DNA of 64,000 nucleotides from Streptomyces hyaluromycini (GTDB taxonomy: Bacteria > Actinomycetota > Actinomycetes > Streptomycetales > Streptomycetaceae): contig NZ_BCFL01000016.1 of the NCBI RefSeq assembly GCF_002217755.1, positions 726,319 to 790,318 on the forward strand, given 5' to 3'. The notes beneath the pieces were generated by a model. The model did no database searches and had not been told where the DNA came from. It saw only the letters and a list, made by a program, of their open reading frames with translations. Made by a program: the position numbers and the translations under genes. Positions 30,936-39,174 of the stretch are shown here, piece by piece; position 1 is the stretch's first letter, and each line of letters begins with the position of its first letter.

Positions 30936-31739
30936 ATGACCGACACCGTGCTCTACGAGGTGAGCGACGGGCTCGCGACGATCACGCTGAACCGCCCCGA
31001 GGCGATGAACGCGCTGAACATCGCGACGAAGGTGGCTCTTCGGGAGGCCGCGCAGGAAGCGTCGGCCGACACGGCCGTCCGGGCGATCCTGCTGACCGCC
31101 GCCGGGGACCGGGCGTTCTGTGTGGGCCAGGACCTCAAGGAGCACATCACGCTGCTCGCGTCCGACCGGGAGACCGGGGCGGGGCAGACGATGACGACGG
31201 TTCGGGAGCACTACAACCCGATCGTCCGGGCGCTGGCGGGAGCGCCGAAGCCGGTGGTGGCCGGCGTGAACGGGGTCGCGGCCGGGGCCGGGTTCGGTTT
31301 CGCGCTCGCCGCGGACTACCGGGTGGTCGCCGACACGGCCGCGTTCAACACGTCGTTCGCGGGGGTCGCGCTGACCGCGGACTCCGGGGTGTCGTGGACA
31401 CTGCCGCGGGTTGTGGGGCCGGGGCGCGCGGCCGACCTGCTGCTCTTTCCGCGGAGCATCGGTGCGCAGGACGCGTATGAGCTGGGCATCGCGAACAAGG
31501 TGGTGCCCTCGGCCGAGCTGCGGGCCGAGGCCGAGAAGGTGGCACGGAAACTGGCCGACGGGCCGACCGTGGCGTACGCGGCGCTGAAGGAGGCCGTCGC
31601 CTACGGGCTCACGCACTCCCTCGACGAGACGCTCGACAAGGAGGACGAGCTGCAGGCTCGGGCCGGGGCGTCCGAGGATCACGGGATCGCCGTGCAGGCG
31701 TTCGTGAACAAGGAGAAGCCGAAGTATTTGGGGCGGTGA
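30936..31739 (+). CDS. Enoyl-CoA hydratase/isomerase family protein
   Basis: A 267-residue crotonase-fold protein: ATITLNRPEAMNALN at the N-terminus, the CoA-binding AFCVGQDLKEH, the oxyanion hole segment VAAGAGFGFALAADYRV, and the C-terminal helix with KEKPKYLGR. The pattern GQDLKEH and AGAGFGFALAAD is close to PaaG-type isomerases of phenylacetate catabolism as well as to generic enoyl-CoA hydratases, so the exact reaction is open. ATG 30936 follows GGAGGGGACGCACC. Its promoter region contains a perfect palindrome, suggesting a dedicated repressor. Confidence 0.88.
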   Translation: MTDTVLYEVSDGLATITLNRPEAMNALNIATKVALREAAQEASADTAVRAILLTAAGDRAFCVGQDLKEHITLLASDRETGAGQTMTTVREHYNPIVRALAGAPKPVVAGVNGVAAGAGFGFALAADYRVVADTAAFNTSFAGVALTADSGVSWTLPRVVGPGRAADLLLFPRSIGAQDAYELGIANKVVPSAELRAEAEKVARKLADGPTVAYAALKEAVAYGLTHSLDETLDKEDELQARAGASEDHGIAVQAFVNKEKPKYLGR

Positions 31740-31763
31740 CGGTTGGGGGGAACTGCGGGCCGG

Positions 31764-31830
31764 TGGGGGCTGGTCGCGCCCGCGCGGCGGAGCCGCATAT
31801 CGATGCGGCCCCGCGCCCCTCACGGGGCGC
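31764..31830. repeat. Dispersed 3'-end repeat, copy C (inverted)
   Basis: Reverse orientation of copies A and B: GGGGCTGGTCGCGCC, GCGGC-gga-GCCGC, ATATCGATGCGGCCCCGC, then GCGCCCC-tca-CGGGGCGC. It sits between convergent genes, seven bases from the end of the tag gene. Confidence 0.85.
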
Positions 31831-31836
31831 TGCCGC

Positions 31837-32451
31837 CTACGGGGTTTTCCGGGCTACGCAGGTTTCGAGATGGTCGTTGACCAACCCGCACGCCTGCATC
31901 AGGGCGTACGCCGTCGTCGGGCCGATGAAGCGCAGGCCCCGTTTCTTGAGGGCCTTGGACAGGGCCGTCGACTCGGGGGTCACCGCCTGCACGTCGGCGA
32001 TGGTCTTCGGTGCGGGATACGTGCCCGGCTCCGGGGCGTGCGACCAGATCAGGGCGTCCAGCTCGCCCGGGGCCCACTCCGCCAGGACCCTGGCGTTGGC
32101 CATCGTCGCGTCGATCTTCGCTCTGTTGCGGATGATGCCGGGGTCGGCCAGCAGGCGTTCGCGGTCCTCGTCGGTGAACGCGGCCACCTTCTCGATGTGG
32201 AAGCCGGCGAAGGCGGCCCGGAAGCCGGGGCGGCGGCGGAGGATCGTGATCCAGGAGAGGCCGGACTGGAAGGCCTCCAGGCTGAGGCGTTCGTAGAGGG
32301 CTTCGTCGCCGTGGACCGGGCGGCCCCACTCCTCGTCGTGGTACGCCACGTAGTCCTCGGTGGACAGCGCCCAGGGGCAGCGCAGCCTGCCGTCCGGGCC
32401 GGCCACCGCCGCTCCGTCGATGACGTTTGGCACGTCGGGCGCGTCGGTCAT
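31837..32451 (-). CDS. tag: DNA-3-methyladenine glycosylase I
   Basis: A 204-residue Tag protein: RCPWALSTEDYVAYHDEEWGRPVH with the zinc Cys and His and the substrate-pocket EEWG, then EAFQSGLSWITILRRRPGFR, ANARVL, RFIGPTTAYALMQACGLVNDH and the C-terminal zinc residues HLETC. It removes 3-methyladenine in base-excision repair. ATG 32451 overlaps the stop of the upstream DivIVA-like gene in ATGA, so expression is coupled. Confidence 0.92.
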   Translation of the reverse strand: MTDAPDVPNVIDGAAVAGPDGRLRCPWALSTEDYVAYHDEEWGRPVHGDEALYERLSLEAFQSGLSWITILRRRPGFRAAFAGFHIEKVAAFTDEDRERLLADPGIIRNRAKIDATMANARVLAEWAPGELDALIWSHAPEPGTYPAPKTIADVQAVTPESTALSKALKKRGLRFIGPTTAYALMQACGLVNDHLETCVARKTP

Positions 32452-32807
32452 GGCCGGTCCTCCGGCTCGGGCTTGTCCAGCGAGGTGTGCGGGGTGTGCG
32501 GCGCGGCCTGGGCGCCGGCCAGCGCGGACTCCAGGTCGTTGATCCGGGCGTCACGCTCCGCGAGCTCGGCGCCGAGACGGCTCAGCGCGTCGTCGACGTC
32601 CGCCATGCGGTAGCCGCGCGGGACCAGCGGGAAGCGGATGCTCTCCACGTCCGCGCGGTTCACCGGGCGGTCCGGGGGCAGCGGGTCCTGGAACCGCTCG
32701 GGCGCCACCTCGGGCAGCGGTCCGCTCTCGCCGCCGCTCACCACGGAGAGGGTGACCGCGGCGACCACGACCGCGAGCGCGACGACGAGGAACAGGAACA
32801 TAACCAT
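32448..32807 (-). CDS. Membrane protein with DivIVA-like domain
   Basis: A 119-residue protein: one N-terminal membrane helix (MVMFLFLVVALAVVVAAVTL), a proline-rich linker, then the DivIVA-type motif FPLVPRGYRMADVDDALSRL and a short coiled coil (GAELAERDARINDLESALAG). Such proteins are placed at the membrane and may bind curved or polar sites. Start ATG 32807; the ribosome site is weak. Translation is coupled to tag by an ATGA overlap. The same pair occurs next to folP2 in mycobacteria. Confidence 0.8.
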   Translation of the reverse strand: MVMFLFLVVALAVVVAAVTLSVVSGGESGPLPEVAPERFQDPLPPDRPVNRADVESIRFPLVPRGYRMADVDDALSRLGAELAERDARINDLESALAGAQAAPHTPHTSLDKPEPEDRP

Positions 32808-32968
32808 CGCGGTGGGCCCCCAGGCTCGATGAAGCTCGGTGCAGCAGCACTCGTTGTGCTCAGTGTGCTCGGTGTCGAATGTGTCTGCGTCCGATCGTGC
32901 CATGCGAGTCTGACAGTTAGGGTCGCAGGCGGTCTTACCGAGGGAATTACTACGAGAGGTCACAGGCG

Positions 32969-33829
32969 ATGCTCAGGCTGGGCAGGCGGGAATTCGGGCC
33001 GTACGAACCGGTGATCATGGCCATCGTGAACCGGACGCCGGACTCCTTCTACGACCAGGGGGCGACCTTTCGCGACGAGCCGGCCCTCGCGCGCGTGGAG
33101 CAGGCGGTCGCCGAAGGGGCCGCGATCATCGACATCGGCGGGGTGAAGGCCGGGCCGGGCGAGGAGGTCGGCGCCGAGGAGGAGGCGCGGCGCATCGTCG
33201 GGTTCGTCGCGGAGGTGCGCAGACGCTTCCCGGACGTCGTGATCAGCGTGGACACCTGGCGGGCGTCGGTCGGGGAGGCCGCCTGCGAGGCCGGGGCGGA
33301 TCTGCTGAACGACGCGTGGGGCGGGGTCGACCCGGGATTGGCGGAGGTCGCGGCGCGGTACCGGGTGGGGCTGGTGTGCACGCATGCGGGCGGGGCCGAG
33401 CCGCGGACGCGGCCGCACCGGGTGACGTACGACGACGTCGTGGCCGACATCCTGCGGGTGACCCTGGGGCTGGCCGAGCGGGCCGTCGCGCTGGGGGTGC
33501 CGCGGGAGTCGGTGCTGATCGATCCCGGGCACGACTTCGGCAAGAACACCCGGCACAGCCTGGAGGCGACGCGGCGGCTCGGGGAGATGGTGGAGACGGG
33601 GTGGCCGGTGCTGGTCTCCCTGTCCAACAAGGACTTCGTGGGCGAGACCCTGGACCGGCCGCTGAAGGAACGGGTGATCGGCACGCTGGCGACGACGGCG
33701 GTGTCGGCGTGGCTGGGGGCTCAGGTGTACCGGGTGCACGAGGTCGCCGAGACGCGGCAGGTGCTGGACATGGTGGCGTCGATCGCCGGGCACCGGCCTC
33801 CGGCGGTGGCCCGGCGGGGGCTGGCGTAG
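32969..33829 (+). CDS. folP2: FolP2-type dihydropteroate synthase homologue
   Basis: A 286-residue TIM-barrel protein related to dihydropteroate synthase: IMAIVNRTPDSFYD, IIDIGGVKAGPGEE, ISVDTWRA, LLNDAWGG, IDPGHDFGKN and YRVHEV. Two active-site signatures differ from true synthases: STRPG reads KAGPG, and the GxSRKxF loop reads LSNKDFVG. The mycobacterial FolP2 at the equivalent locus has the same kind of changes and, as I recall, lacks synthase activity. It may act on another pterin-like substrate. ATG 32969 follows GAGAGG. Confidence 0.83.
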   Translation: MLRLGRREFGPYEPVIMAIVNRTPDSFYDQGATFRDEPALARVEQAVAEGAAIIDIGGVKAGPGEEVGAEEEARRIVGFVAEVRRRFPDVVISVDTWRASVGEAACEAGADLLNDAWGGVDPGLAEVAARYRVGLVCTHAGGAEPRTRPHRVTYDDVVADILRVTLGLAERAVALGVPRESVLIDPGHDFGKNTRHSLEATRRLGEMVETGWPVLVSLSNKDFVGETLDRPLKERVIGTLATTAVSAWLGAQVYRVHEVAETRQVLDMVASIAGHRPPAVARRGLA

Positions 33830-33833
33830 CGTC

Positions 33834-33852
33834 CTGGGGGCTCCGCCCCCAG
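33834..33852. terminator. Hairpin after folP2
   Basis: CTGGGGGC-tcc-GCCCCCAG, a perfect 8-bp stem five bases after the folP2 stop. Confidence 0.75.
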
Positions 33853-33868
33853 CCCCCCCGGTTTCCTC

Positions 33869-33965
33869 GCCCACCCACCACCCGACTCGGTCGATTGAAA
33901 AGACGAGGCAGAAAGACCGTTCGAGGTCCACTCCTCAAGAGACCGAGTCGGGTGGGCGGGTGGGC
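33869..33965. repeat. Long inverted repeat with 48-base AT-richer loop
   Basis: Arms 33869-33892 and 33941-33965 pair over about 24 bp with one bulge and one mismatch (the inner part CACCCGACTCGGTC pairs perfectly). The 48-base loop between them is A-rich for this genome and itself contains a small GACC/GGTC hairpin. It lies between the convergent folP2 and LOG genes. Confidence 0.85.
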
Positions 33966-33976
33966 AACCGCCGGTC

Positions 33977-34735
33977 CTAGCGGCCCGCTTCCTTCGAGAC
34001 CAGGCCCACGGCCTCCTCCACGTCGTCCGTGACGTGGAAGAGGAGGAGGTCCTTCTCCGCCGCCTTGCCCTGGGCGACCAGCGTGTTCTTCAGCCACTCG
34101 ACGAGGCCGCCCCAGTAGCCGCTGCCGAACAGGACGATCGGGAAGCGGGTGACCTTCTGGGTCTGGACGAGGGTGAGGGCCTCGAAGAGTTCGTCGAGGG
34201 TGCCGAGGCCGCCGGGCAGGACCACGAAGCCCTGCGCGTACTTGACGAACATCATCTTCCGCACGAAGAAGTAGCGGAAGTTGAGGCCGATGTCGACGTA
34301 CTGGTTGAGGCCCTGTTCGAAGGGGAGCTCGATGCCGAGGCCGACCGAGACACCGCCCGCTTCGAGGGCACCCTTGTTCGCCGCCTCCATGGCGCCGGGC
34401 CCGCCGCCCGTGATGACCGCCCAGCCGGCCTCGACCAGGCCCCGGCCCAACTTCACGCCCGCGTCGTACTCGGCCGAGTCGACCGGCGTTCGCGCAGAGC
34501 CGAACACGCTGATCGCGGGCGGCAGTTCGGCGAGCGTGCCGAAGCCCTCGATGAACTCCGACTGGATGCGCAGCACCCGCCAGGGGTCCGTGTGCACCCA
34601 GTCGGAGGGGCCGCCCGCGTCCAGGAGACGCTGGTCTGTCGTGCTCGCGGTCACCTGGCCGCGCCGTCGGAGGACCGGTCCCAGGCGCTGCTCGTCCGGC
34701 GGCACCTTCTTCCCCTCGGGGTTCCCGGTAGGCAT
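33977..34735 (-). CDS. LOG-family protein (TIGR00730 type)
   Basis: A 252-residue Rossmann-like protein with the lysine-decarboxylase-like/LOG motifs AISVFGSART, VITGGGPGAMEAANKGA and the catalytic PGGLGTLDE. Relatives release free cytokinin-type bases from nucleoside 5'-monophosphates (phosphoribohydrolase). The activity here is inference from the family. ATG 34735 has GGAGGGAG seven bases upstream. It is convergent with folP2 and lies downstream of dapE. Confidence 0.88.
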   Translation of the reverse strand: MPTGNPEGKKVPPDEQRLGPVLRRRGQVTASTTDQRLLDAGGPSDWVHTDPWRVLRIQSEFIEGFGTLAELPPAISVFGSARTPVDSAEYDAGVKLGRGLVEAGWAVITGGGPGAMEAANKGALEAGGVSVGLGIELPFEQGLNQYVDIGLNFRYFFVRKMMFVKYAQGFVVLPGGLGTLDELFEALTLVQTQKVTRFPIVLFGSGYWGGLVEWLKNTLVAQGKAAEKDLLLFHVTDDVEEAVGLVSKEAGR

Positions 34736-34839
34736 ATGTGCGCTCCCTCCGCTTGCAGGTGTATCCGCCCCAGCGTAGATCCGCGCGGGTTACAGGCGCG
34801 GGACGTCGGCATGTCGGGTGCGCAGCGCCGTCGTGCGGC

Positions 34840-35919
34840 TCAGCTGGTCAGCCAGGTGCGCAGCCGCGCCTCGCCCGCCAGGATCTTGGCGGTTTCCACC
34901 CTTTCGTCCCGCTTGTGAGCCAAGTGCGGATTGCCGGGGCCGTAGTTGACCGCGGGGACGCCCAGGGACGAGAAGCGGGAGACGTCGGTCCAGCCGTACT
35001 TGGGCATCGGCGTACCGCCGACCGCCTCGATGAAGGCGGCCGCGGCCGGGTGGGAGAGGCCGGGCAGCGCGCCGGGGCTGTGGTCGTCGACCACGAACTC
35101 CTCGACCCCGCAGTCGGCGAAGACCTCGCGGACGTGGGCGATGGCCTCGGCCTCGGAACGGTCGGGGGCGTACCGGAAGTTGACGGTGACCACGCACGCG
35201 TCGGGGATGACGTTGCCCGCCACCCCGCCCGAGATGCCGACCGCGTTGAGACCCTCGCGGTACTCCAGGCCGTCGATGACCGGGTAGCGCGGCTCGTAGG
35301 CGGCGAGGCGGGCCAGGATCGGGGCGGCCGCGTGGATCGCGTTGGAGCCCATCCAGGAGCGCGCCGAGTGGGCCCGCTCGCCCGAGGTCTTCAGCAGCAC
35401 GCGCAGGGTGCCCTGGCAGCCGCCTTCGACCTCGCCGTTCGAGGGTTCCAGCAGCACCGCGAAGTCGCCCGCCAGCCACTCGGGGCGGGCCTCGGCGACG
35501 TGCTTGAGGCCGTTGAGGTCGGCGGCGACCTCCTCGTTGTCGTAGAAGACGAAGGTCAGGTCGCGGTTGGGGGCCGGGACGGTGGCCGCGATGCGCAGCT
35601 GGACCGCGACGCCCGACTTCATGTCGCAGGTGCCGCAGCCCCACAGCACGCCGTCCTCGTCGAGGCGGGAGGGCACGTTCTCCGCGATGGGGACGGTGTC
35701 GATGTGGCCGGCCAGGATCACGCGCTCGGGGCGGCCGAGGTCGGTCCGGGCGATCACGTTGTTGCCGTACCGGTCGACCGTCAGGTGCGGCAGGACACGC
35801 AGCGCGCTCTCGATCGCGTCCGCGAGCGGCTTCTCGGTGCCGCTCTCGGAGGGGAGGTCGACGAGCCGCGCGGTGAGCGCGGCGGCGTCCAGCGTGAGGT
35901 CAAGCGAGGTGTCGGCCAT
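34840..35919 (-). CDS. dapE: Succinyl-diaminopimelate desuccinylase
   Basis: A 359-residue M20-family enzyme of the actinobacterial DapE type: AGHIDTVPIAEN (metal His and catalytic Asp), WGCGTCDMKSG (bridging Asp), FYDNEEVAAD (catalytic Glu), LEPSNGEVEGGCQGTLR, then the dimerisation domain and the last metal ligand in NPHLAHKRDE. It yields LL-diaminopimelate for lysine and peptidoglycan. The start ATG 35919 has TAGGGT seven bases upstream and is probably leaderless. DapC, two steps away in the same pathway, is encoded 2 kb to the right. Confidence 0.92.
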   Translation of the reverse strand: MADTSLDLTLDAAALTARLVDLPSESGTEKPLADAIESALRVLPHLTVDRYGNNVIARTDLGRPERVILAGHIDTVPIAENVPSRLDEDGVLWGCGTCDMKSGVAVQLRIAATVPAPNRDLTFVFYDNEEVAADLNGLKHVAEARPEWLAGDFAVLLEPSNGEVEGGCQGTLRVLLKTSGERAHSARSWMGSNAIHAAAPILARLAAYEPRYPVIDGLEYREGLNAVGISGGVAGNVIPDACVVTVNFRYAPDRSEAEAIAHVREVFADCGVEEFVVDDHSPGALPGLSHPAAAAFIEAVGGTPMPKYGWTDVSRFSSLGVPAVNYGPGNPHLAHKRDERVETAKILAGEARLRTWLTS

Positions 35920-35926
35920 GGCCTCG

Positions 35927-35932
35927 ACCCTA
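35927..35932 (-). promoter_or_regulatory. Leaderless -10 box (TAGGGT) of dapE
   Basis: On the minus strand TAGGGT ends seven bases before the dapE ATG. Confidence 0.5.
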
Positions 35933-36000
35933 GCGCCCGTCGGCCCACGGGCTGGTTCACAGGCTTCCGGACCCGGGGGTGAGCGGCTCGTACTGTCCAG

Positions 36001-36006
36001 TATGTT
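36001..36006 (+). promoter_or_regulatory. Leaderless -10 box (TATGTT)
   Basis: TATGTT ends six bases before GTG 36013. Together with the dapE box it leaves a divergent promoter region of only 93 bases. Confidence 0.5.
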
Positions 36007-36012
36007 GTACGC

Positions 36013-37038
36013 GTGCCAGAGCCGTCCCCCATCCGCCCCAAGCGTCGCAGCCGTGTCCTGCGTTTCGTGTCGGGCTTGCTCATTCTGTGCGCCGTCGCGG
36101 CCTACCTGGTCGTCCAGTACGTCACCGGCGGCGGTGGCGCCGAGGGCTGCAAGGTCGTCTCGGGCCGAAGCGACGGCGAGTCGTACGAGTTCACGCCCGA
36201 GCAGGCGGTGAACGCGGCGACGATCGCCGCCGTCGGCACCGACCGCGGTATGCCCGAGCGGGCGGTGGCCATCGCCCTGGCGACCGCGATCCAGGAGTCC
36301 GGGCTGCTCAACATCGAACACGGCGACCGCGATTCGCTGGGCCTGTTCCAGCAGCGGCCCTCGCAGGGCTGGGGCACCGAGAAGCAGATCCTGGACCCGG
36401 CGTACGCGGCGGGCATGTTCTACGCCCACCTGGCCAAGGTGCCCGACTACGAGACCCTGCCGCTGACAGTGGCCGCACAGCGCGTCCAGCGCAGCGGTTA
36501 CCCGCAGGCGTACGCCAAGCACGAGACCGACGCCACACTGCTCGCGGCGGCCCTGACCGGGCAGGCGGCGGCCACGCTGACCTGCGACGGGCGCCCGGCG
36601 GCCCGCACGGAGACGGTGACGACGACGGCGACGACGAGTACCGGTACGGGTACGGACGCGGTACGGACCGCGCTCGTACGGGACTTCGGGCGGGACGCGG
36701 TCGAGGAGGCCGGCGCGGAGGTGAGCGGCTCGTCCGCGAGTTCGCCGACGCCGACGCCGAGCGTGACCGCCACGGCGCACGGGCGGACCGTGACCGTGCC
36801 GGTGCCGGAGGGGAAGAAGAAGGACAAGTCGGGCCGTACCGAGAGCGAGCGCGGCTGGCAGCTGGCGCACTGGGCGGTGGCCAACTCCTCGGCGCTGCAC
36901 ATCCAGCGGGTGTCGTACGCGGGCCGGGAGTGGGCCGCCGGGAGCACGGACAGCCAGTGGGAGACGGCGTCCGGCACGCAGGGCACGGGCGGAGCGGAGA
37001 AGTCCGCGGGCTCGGTGCGGATCGTGACCGGGCAGTAG
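36013..37038 (+). CDS. Membrane-anchored lysozyme-like protein
   Basis: A 341-residue type II membrane protein. A basic N-terminus (RPKRRSRVLR) is followed by one membrane segment (about 18-38), then an extracellular lysozyme/transglycosylase-like domain (about 60-180): MPERAVAIALATAIQESGL with the likely catalytic Glu, and DRDSLGLFQQRPSQGWG, a typical goose-lysozyme-like loop. The C-terminal part is Thr/Ser-rich and ends with a small folded region. It probably acts on cell-wall glycan, although catalysis is unproven. Starts at GTG 36013, leaderless. Confidence 0.78.
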   Translation: MPEPSPIRPKRRSRVLRFVSGLLILCAVAAYLVVQYVTGGGGAEGCKVVSGRSDGESYEFTPEQAVNAATIAAVGTDRGMPERAVAIALATAIQESGLLNIEHGDRDSLGLFQQRPSQGWGTEKQILDPAYAAGMFYAHLAKVPDYETLPLTVAAQRVQRSGYPQAYAKHETDATLLAAALTGQAAATLTCDGRPAARTETVTTTATTSTGTGTDAVRTALVRDFGRDAVEEAGAEVSGSSASSPTPTPSVTATAHGRTVTVPVPEGKKKDKSGRTESERGWQLAHWAVANSSALHIQRVSYAGREWAAGSTDSQWETASGTQGTGGAEKSAGSVRIVTGQ

Positions 37039-37204
37039 TTCGGGGATTCCCTCCGGCGGGTCAGCCGGGACGCGACGCATGCGTGGTGCGCCCACGTTTC
37101 CGCACGGTCACTCGCGCATGCGTGAATCCCCTTGGGAACACTGAGCCGTAAGGATTCTGCGGATCCACCGGCAAGGCACTGTTTGCCCGTTTTTCTCCAC
37201 ACCC

Positions 37205-37223
37205 GATAATGCGATGCGTTATC
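37205..37223. promoter_or_regulatory. Imperfect 19-bp palindrome upstream of the secreted-protein gene
   Basis: GATAATGCGATGCGTTATC pairs at seven of nine positions around a central A, 87 bases before ATG 37310, in an AT-rich stretch. Regulator unknown. Confidence 0.4.
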
Positions 37224-37309
37224 AATTCTTTACCTTGGGCCTCCGCAACCTTTGCGGGCTTCGAGCGGTAGTCACGGCGATCACGTTCCCTCCCGTCGAA
37301 TGGAGCACC

Positions 37310-37741
37310 ATGTCTCTCCCCCTGACCCGCCGGATCGCCCGTGCCGCGCTGCTCGTCGCAGCGGGAGCGGCTGCCGGGGTCGGTGCGGCCGGCTCCGCCA
37401 GTGCGGCCCCGAGTCTGCCGGCCACCCCGAACCTGGGCGGTCTGACCGCGCTGGACGGGGCGAACGTCGGCAACACCGCCGACGGTGCGGCGCAGCACGT
37501 CACCGGGGTCGTCGGCCACACCGGCGGCAAGGCGGTCGAGTCGGCGGTGCCGGCCGCGGGCAAGACCGGCGGCAAGACCGTCAAGAAGGCGGCGCCGGTG
37601 GTGCAGCACACCGCGGGCGACGCGGCCGGCTCCGCCGGTGGGCTGCTGGGTGACACGGCGTCCACCGCGACGAAGGGTGGGCTGCCGACGGACGGGCTCG
37701 CCAAGGGTGGGCTGCCCGTCAAGGGTCTGCCGCTGGGCTGA
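37310..37741 (+). CDS. Small secreted Gly/Ala-rich protein
   Basis: A 143-residue protein with a Sec signal peptide ([20 protein letters not shown], cleavage after SASA near residue 33). The mature part is rich in Gly, Ala, Thr and Lys with loose repeats (VVGHTGGKAVE, GKTGGKTVKKAAP, GGLPTDGLAKGGLPVKGLP) and no cysteine. It looks disordered and surface-exposed. Homologues are common in Streptomyces as I recall, sometimes mislabelled ATP-binding. ATG 37310 has GGAG five bases upstream. Confidence 0.8.
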   Translation: MSLPLTRRIARAALLVAAGAAAGVGAAGSASAAPSLPATPNLGGLTALDGANVGNTADGAAQHVTGVVGHTGGKAVESAVPAAGKTGGKTVKKAAPVVQHTAGDAAGSAGGLLGDTASTATKGGLPTDGLAKGGLPVKGLPLG

Positions 37742-37817
37742 GTTGCCTGACCGGTGGTTGAAAGGGACCCGGGGTTTTCCCTGGGTCCCTTTCCGTTGTG
37801 CTTCGGCTGCGGGTGGG

Positions 37818-37884
37818 TGGGGGCTGGTCGCGCCCACGCGGCGGAGCCGCAAAGTGATACAGCCCCGCGCCCCTCACGGGGCGC
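37818..37884. repeat. Dispersed 3'-end repeat, copy D (inverted)
   Basis: GGGGCTGGTCGCGCCCAC, GCGGC-gga-GCCGC, GTGATACAGCCCCGC, then GCGCCCC-tca-CGGGGCGC. It lies between the secreted-protein gene and dapC, 12 bases from the dapC stop. Confidence 0.85.
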
Positions 37885-37895
37885 TTTGCGGGGCG

Positions 37896-38990
37896 CTACG
37901 AGAGCCGCTCCACCGCCGCTCGCACTCGCTCGTCCGTTGCCGTCAGGGCCACGCGTACGAAGTTTTCGCCGGCCTTGCCGTAGAAGTCGCCCGGTGCCAC
38001 CAGGATGCCGAGGTCGGCCAGGTGGGACACCGTCTGCCAGCAGGACTCGTCCCTTGTCGCCCACAGGTAGAGGCTCGCCTCGCTGTGTTCGATGCGGAAG
38101 CCGTGGGAGAGGAGGGCCTCGCGGAGGAGGCTGCGGCGCAAGGCGTAGCGCTCGCGCTGTTCGTGGACGTGGGTGTCGTCGGACAGGGCCGCCACCACCG
38201 CCGCCTGGGTCGGGGTCGACGTCATCATGCCGCCGTGCTTGCGGATCTCCAGGAGGGGGCCGAGGACCGCCGGGTCTCCCGCCAGGAAGGCCGCGCGGTA
38301 GCCGGCGAGGTTGGAGCGCTTGGAGAGGGAGTGGACGGCCACGATGCCGTCGTACGAGCCGCCGTTGACGTCCGGGTGCAGGACCGAGACCGGGTCGGCC
38401 TCCCAGCCCAGCTCCAGGTAGCACTCGTCGGAGAAGAGCAGCACGCCGTTTGCACGGGCCCAGGCGACGGTCTCCGTGAGCTCCTGCTTCGCGAGGACCT
38501 TGCCGGTCGGGTTGGACGGGGAGTTCAGCCAGAGGAGCTTCAGGCCGGCCGGGTCCAGGTCGCGCGGGTCGTCGTAGACCTCGTAGCCGGCGCGGGCAAG
38601 GCGGGCACCGACCTCGTAGGTGGGGTACGCGAGGCGCGGGTAGGCCACCTTGTCACCGGGACCGAGGCCCAGCTGGGTGGGGAGCCAGGCGACGAGTTCC
38701 TTGGAGCCGACGATCGGCAGGACGTGGCGGTGGGTGACGTCCCTGGCGCCGAGGCGGCGGGTGACCCAGGCGGTGATCGCGTCGCGCAGCGCCGGGGTGC
38801 CCCAGACCGTGGGGTAGCCGGGCGAGTCGGCCGCGTCGATCAGGGCCTTCTGGATCAGGTCGGGGACCGGGTCCACCGGGGTGCCGACCGACAGGTCGAC
38901 TATGCCGTCCGGGTGCGCCGCTGCCGTCGTTTTGTACGGCTCCAGCTTGTCCCAGGGGAAGGTGGGCAGACGGTCGGAGACTGCGGACAC
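37896..38990 (-). CDS. dapC: Succinyldiaminopimelate transaminase
   Basis: A 364-residue class I/II PLP aminotransferase of the actinobacterial DapC type: FPWDKLEPYKTTAAAHPDGI at the start, the cofactor contacts SPSNPTGKVL and FSDECYLELGW, and the PLP lysine in HSLSKRSNLAGYR. It makes N-succinyl-LL-2,6-diaminopimelate, upstream of DapE. GTG 38990 follows AAGGA. It lies just downstream of the ferredoxin gene, the same pairing as fdxC-dapC in mycobacteria. Confidence 0.92.
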   Translation of the reverse strand: MSAVSDRLPTFPWDKLEPYKTTAAAHPDGIVDLSVGTPVDPVPDLIQKALIDAADSPGYPTVWGTPALRDAITAWVTRRLGARDVTHRHVLPIVGSKELVAWLPTQLGLGPGDKVAYPRLAYPTYEVGARLARAGYEVYDDPRDLDPAGLKLLWLNSPSNPTGKVLAKQELTETVAWARANGVLLFSDECYLELGWEADPVSVLHPDVNGGSYDGIVAVHSLSKRSNLAGYRAAFLAGDPAVLGPLLEIRKHGGMMTSTPTQAAVVAALSDDTHVHEQRERYALRRSLLREALLSHGFRIEHSEASLYLWATRDESCWQTVSHLADLGILVAPGDFYGKAGENFVRVALTATDERVRAAVERLS

Positions 38991-39018
38991 GGTTCCTTGC
39001 TCACTTTCTTCGGTACGA

Positions 39019-39063
39019 CCGGTACAGCCGGTACAGCCGGTACAGCCGGTACAGCCGGTACAG
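39019..39063. repeat. CCGGTACAG x5 tandem repeat
   Basis: Five perfect 9-bp units in the 184-base gap between the ferredoxin and dapC genes. The unit overlaps in part with a CCGGTAC palindromic core. Confidence 0.95.
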
Positions 39064-39174
39064 CCGACAACGGCCGGTACGGCAAACGCCTCGGCCCCGT
39101 ACGGCGCCGATCGGGCGTGATCAGGCCGTACGGGACCGAGGCGGCACGGTGATGCGGCGGGCCGCCGGTGCGGA

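Noticed and set aside
33920..33935. tRNA T-loop-like sequence GTTCGAGGTCC
   Set aside because: No acceptor, D or anticodon arms can be folded around it; it lies in the loop of a long inverted repeat.
34840..37095. A 751-residue fusion of dapE with upstream sequence
   Set aside because: The upstream half is the antisense of the lysozyme-like gene; DapE homology begins at ATG 35919.
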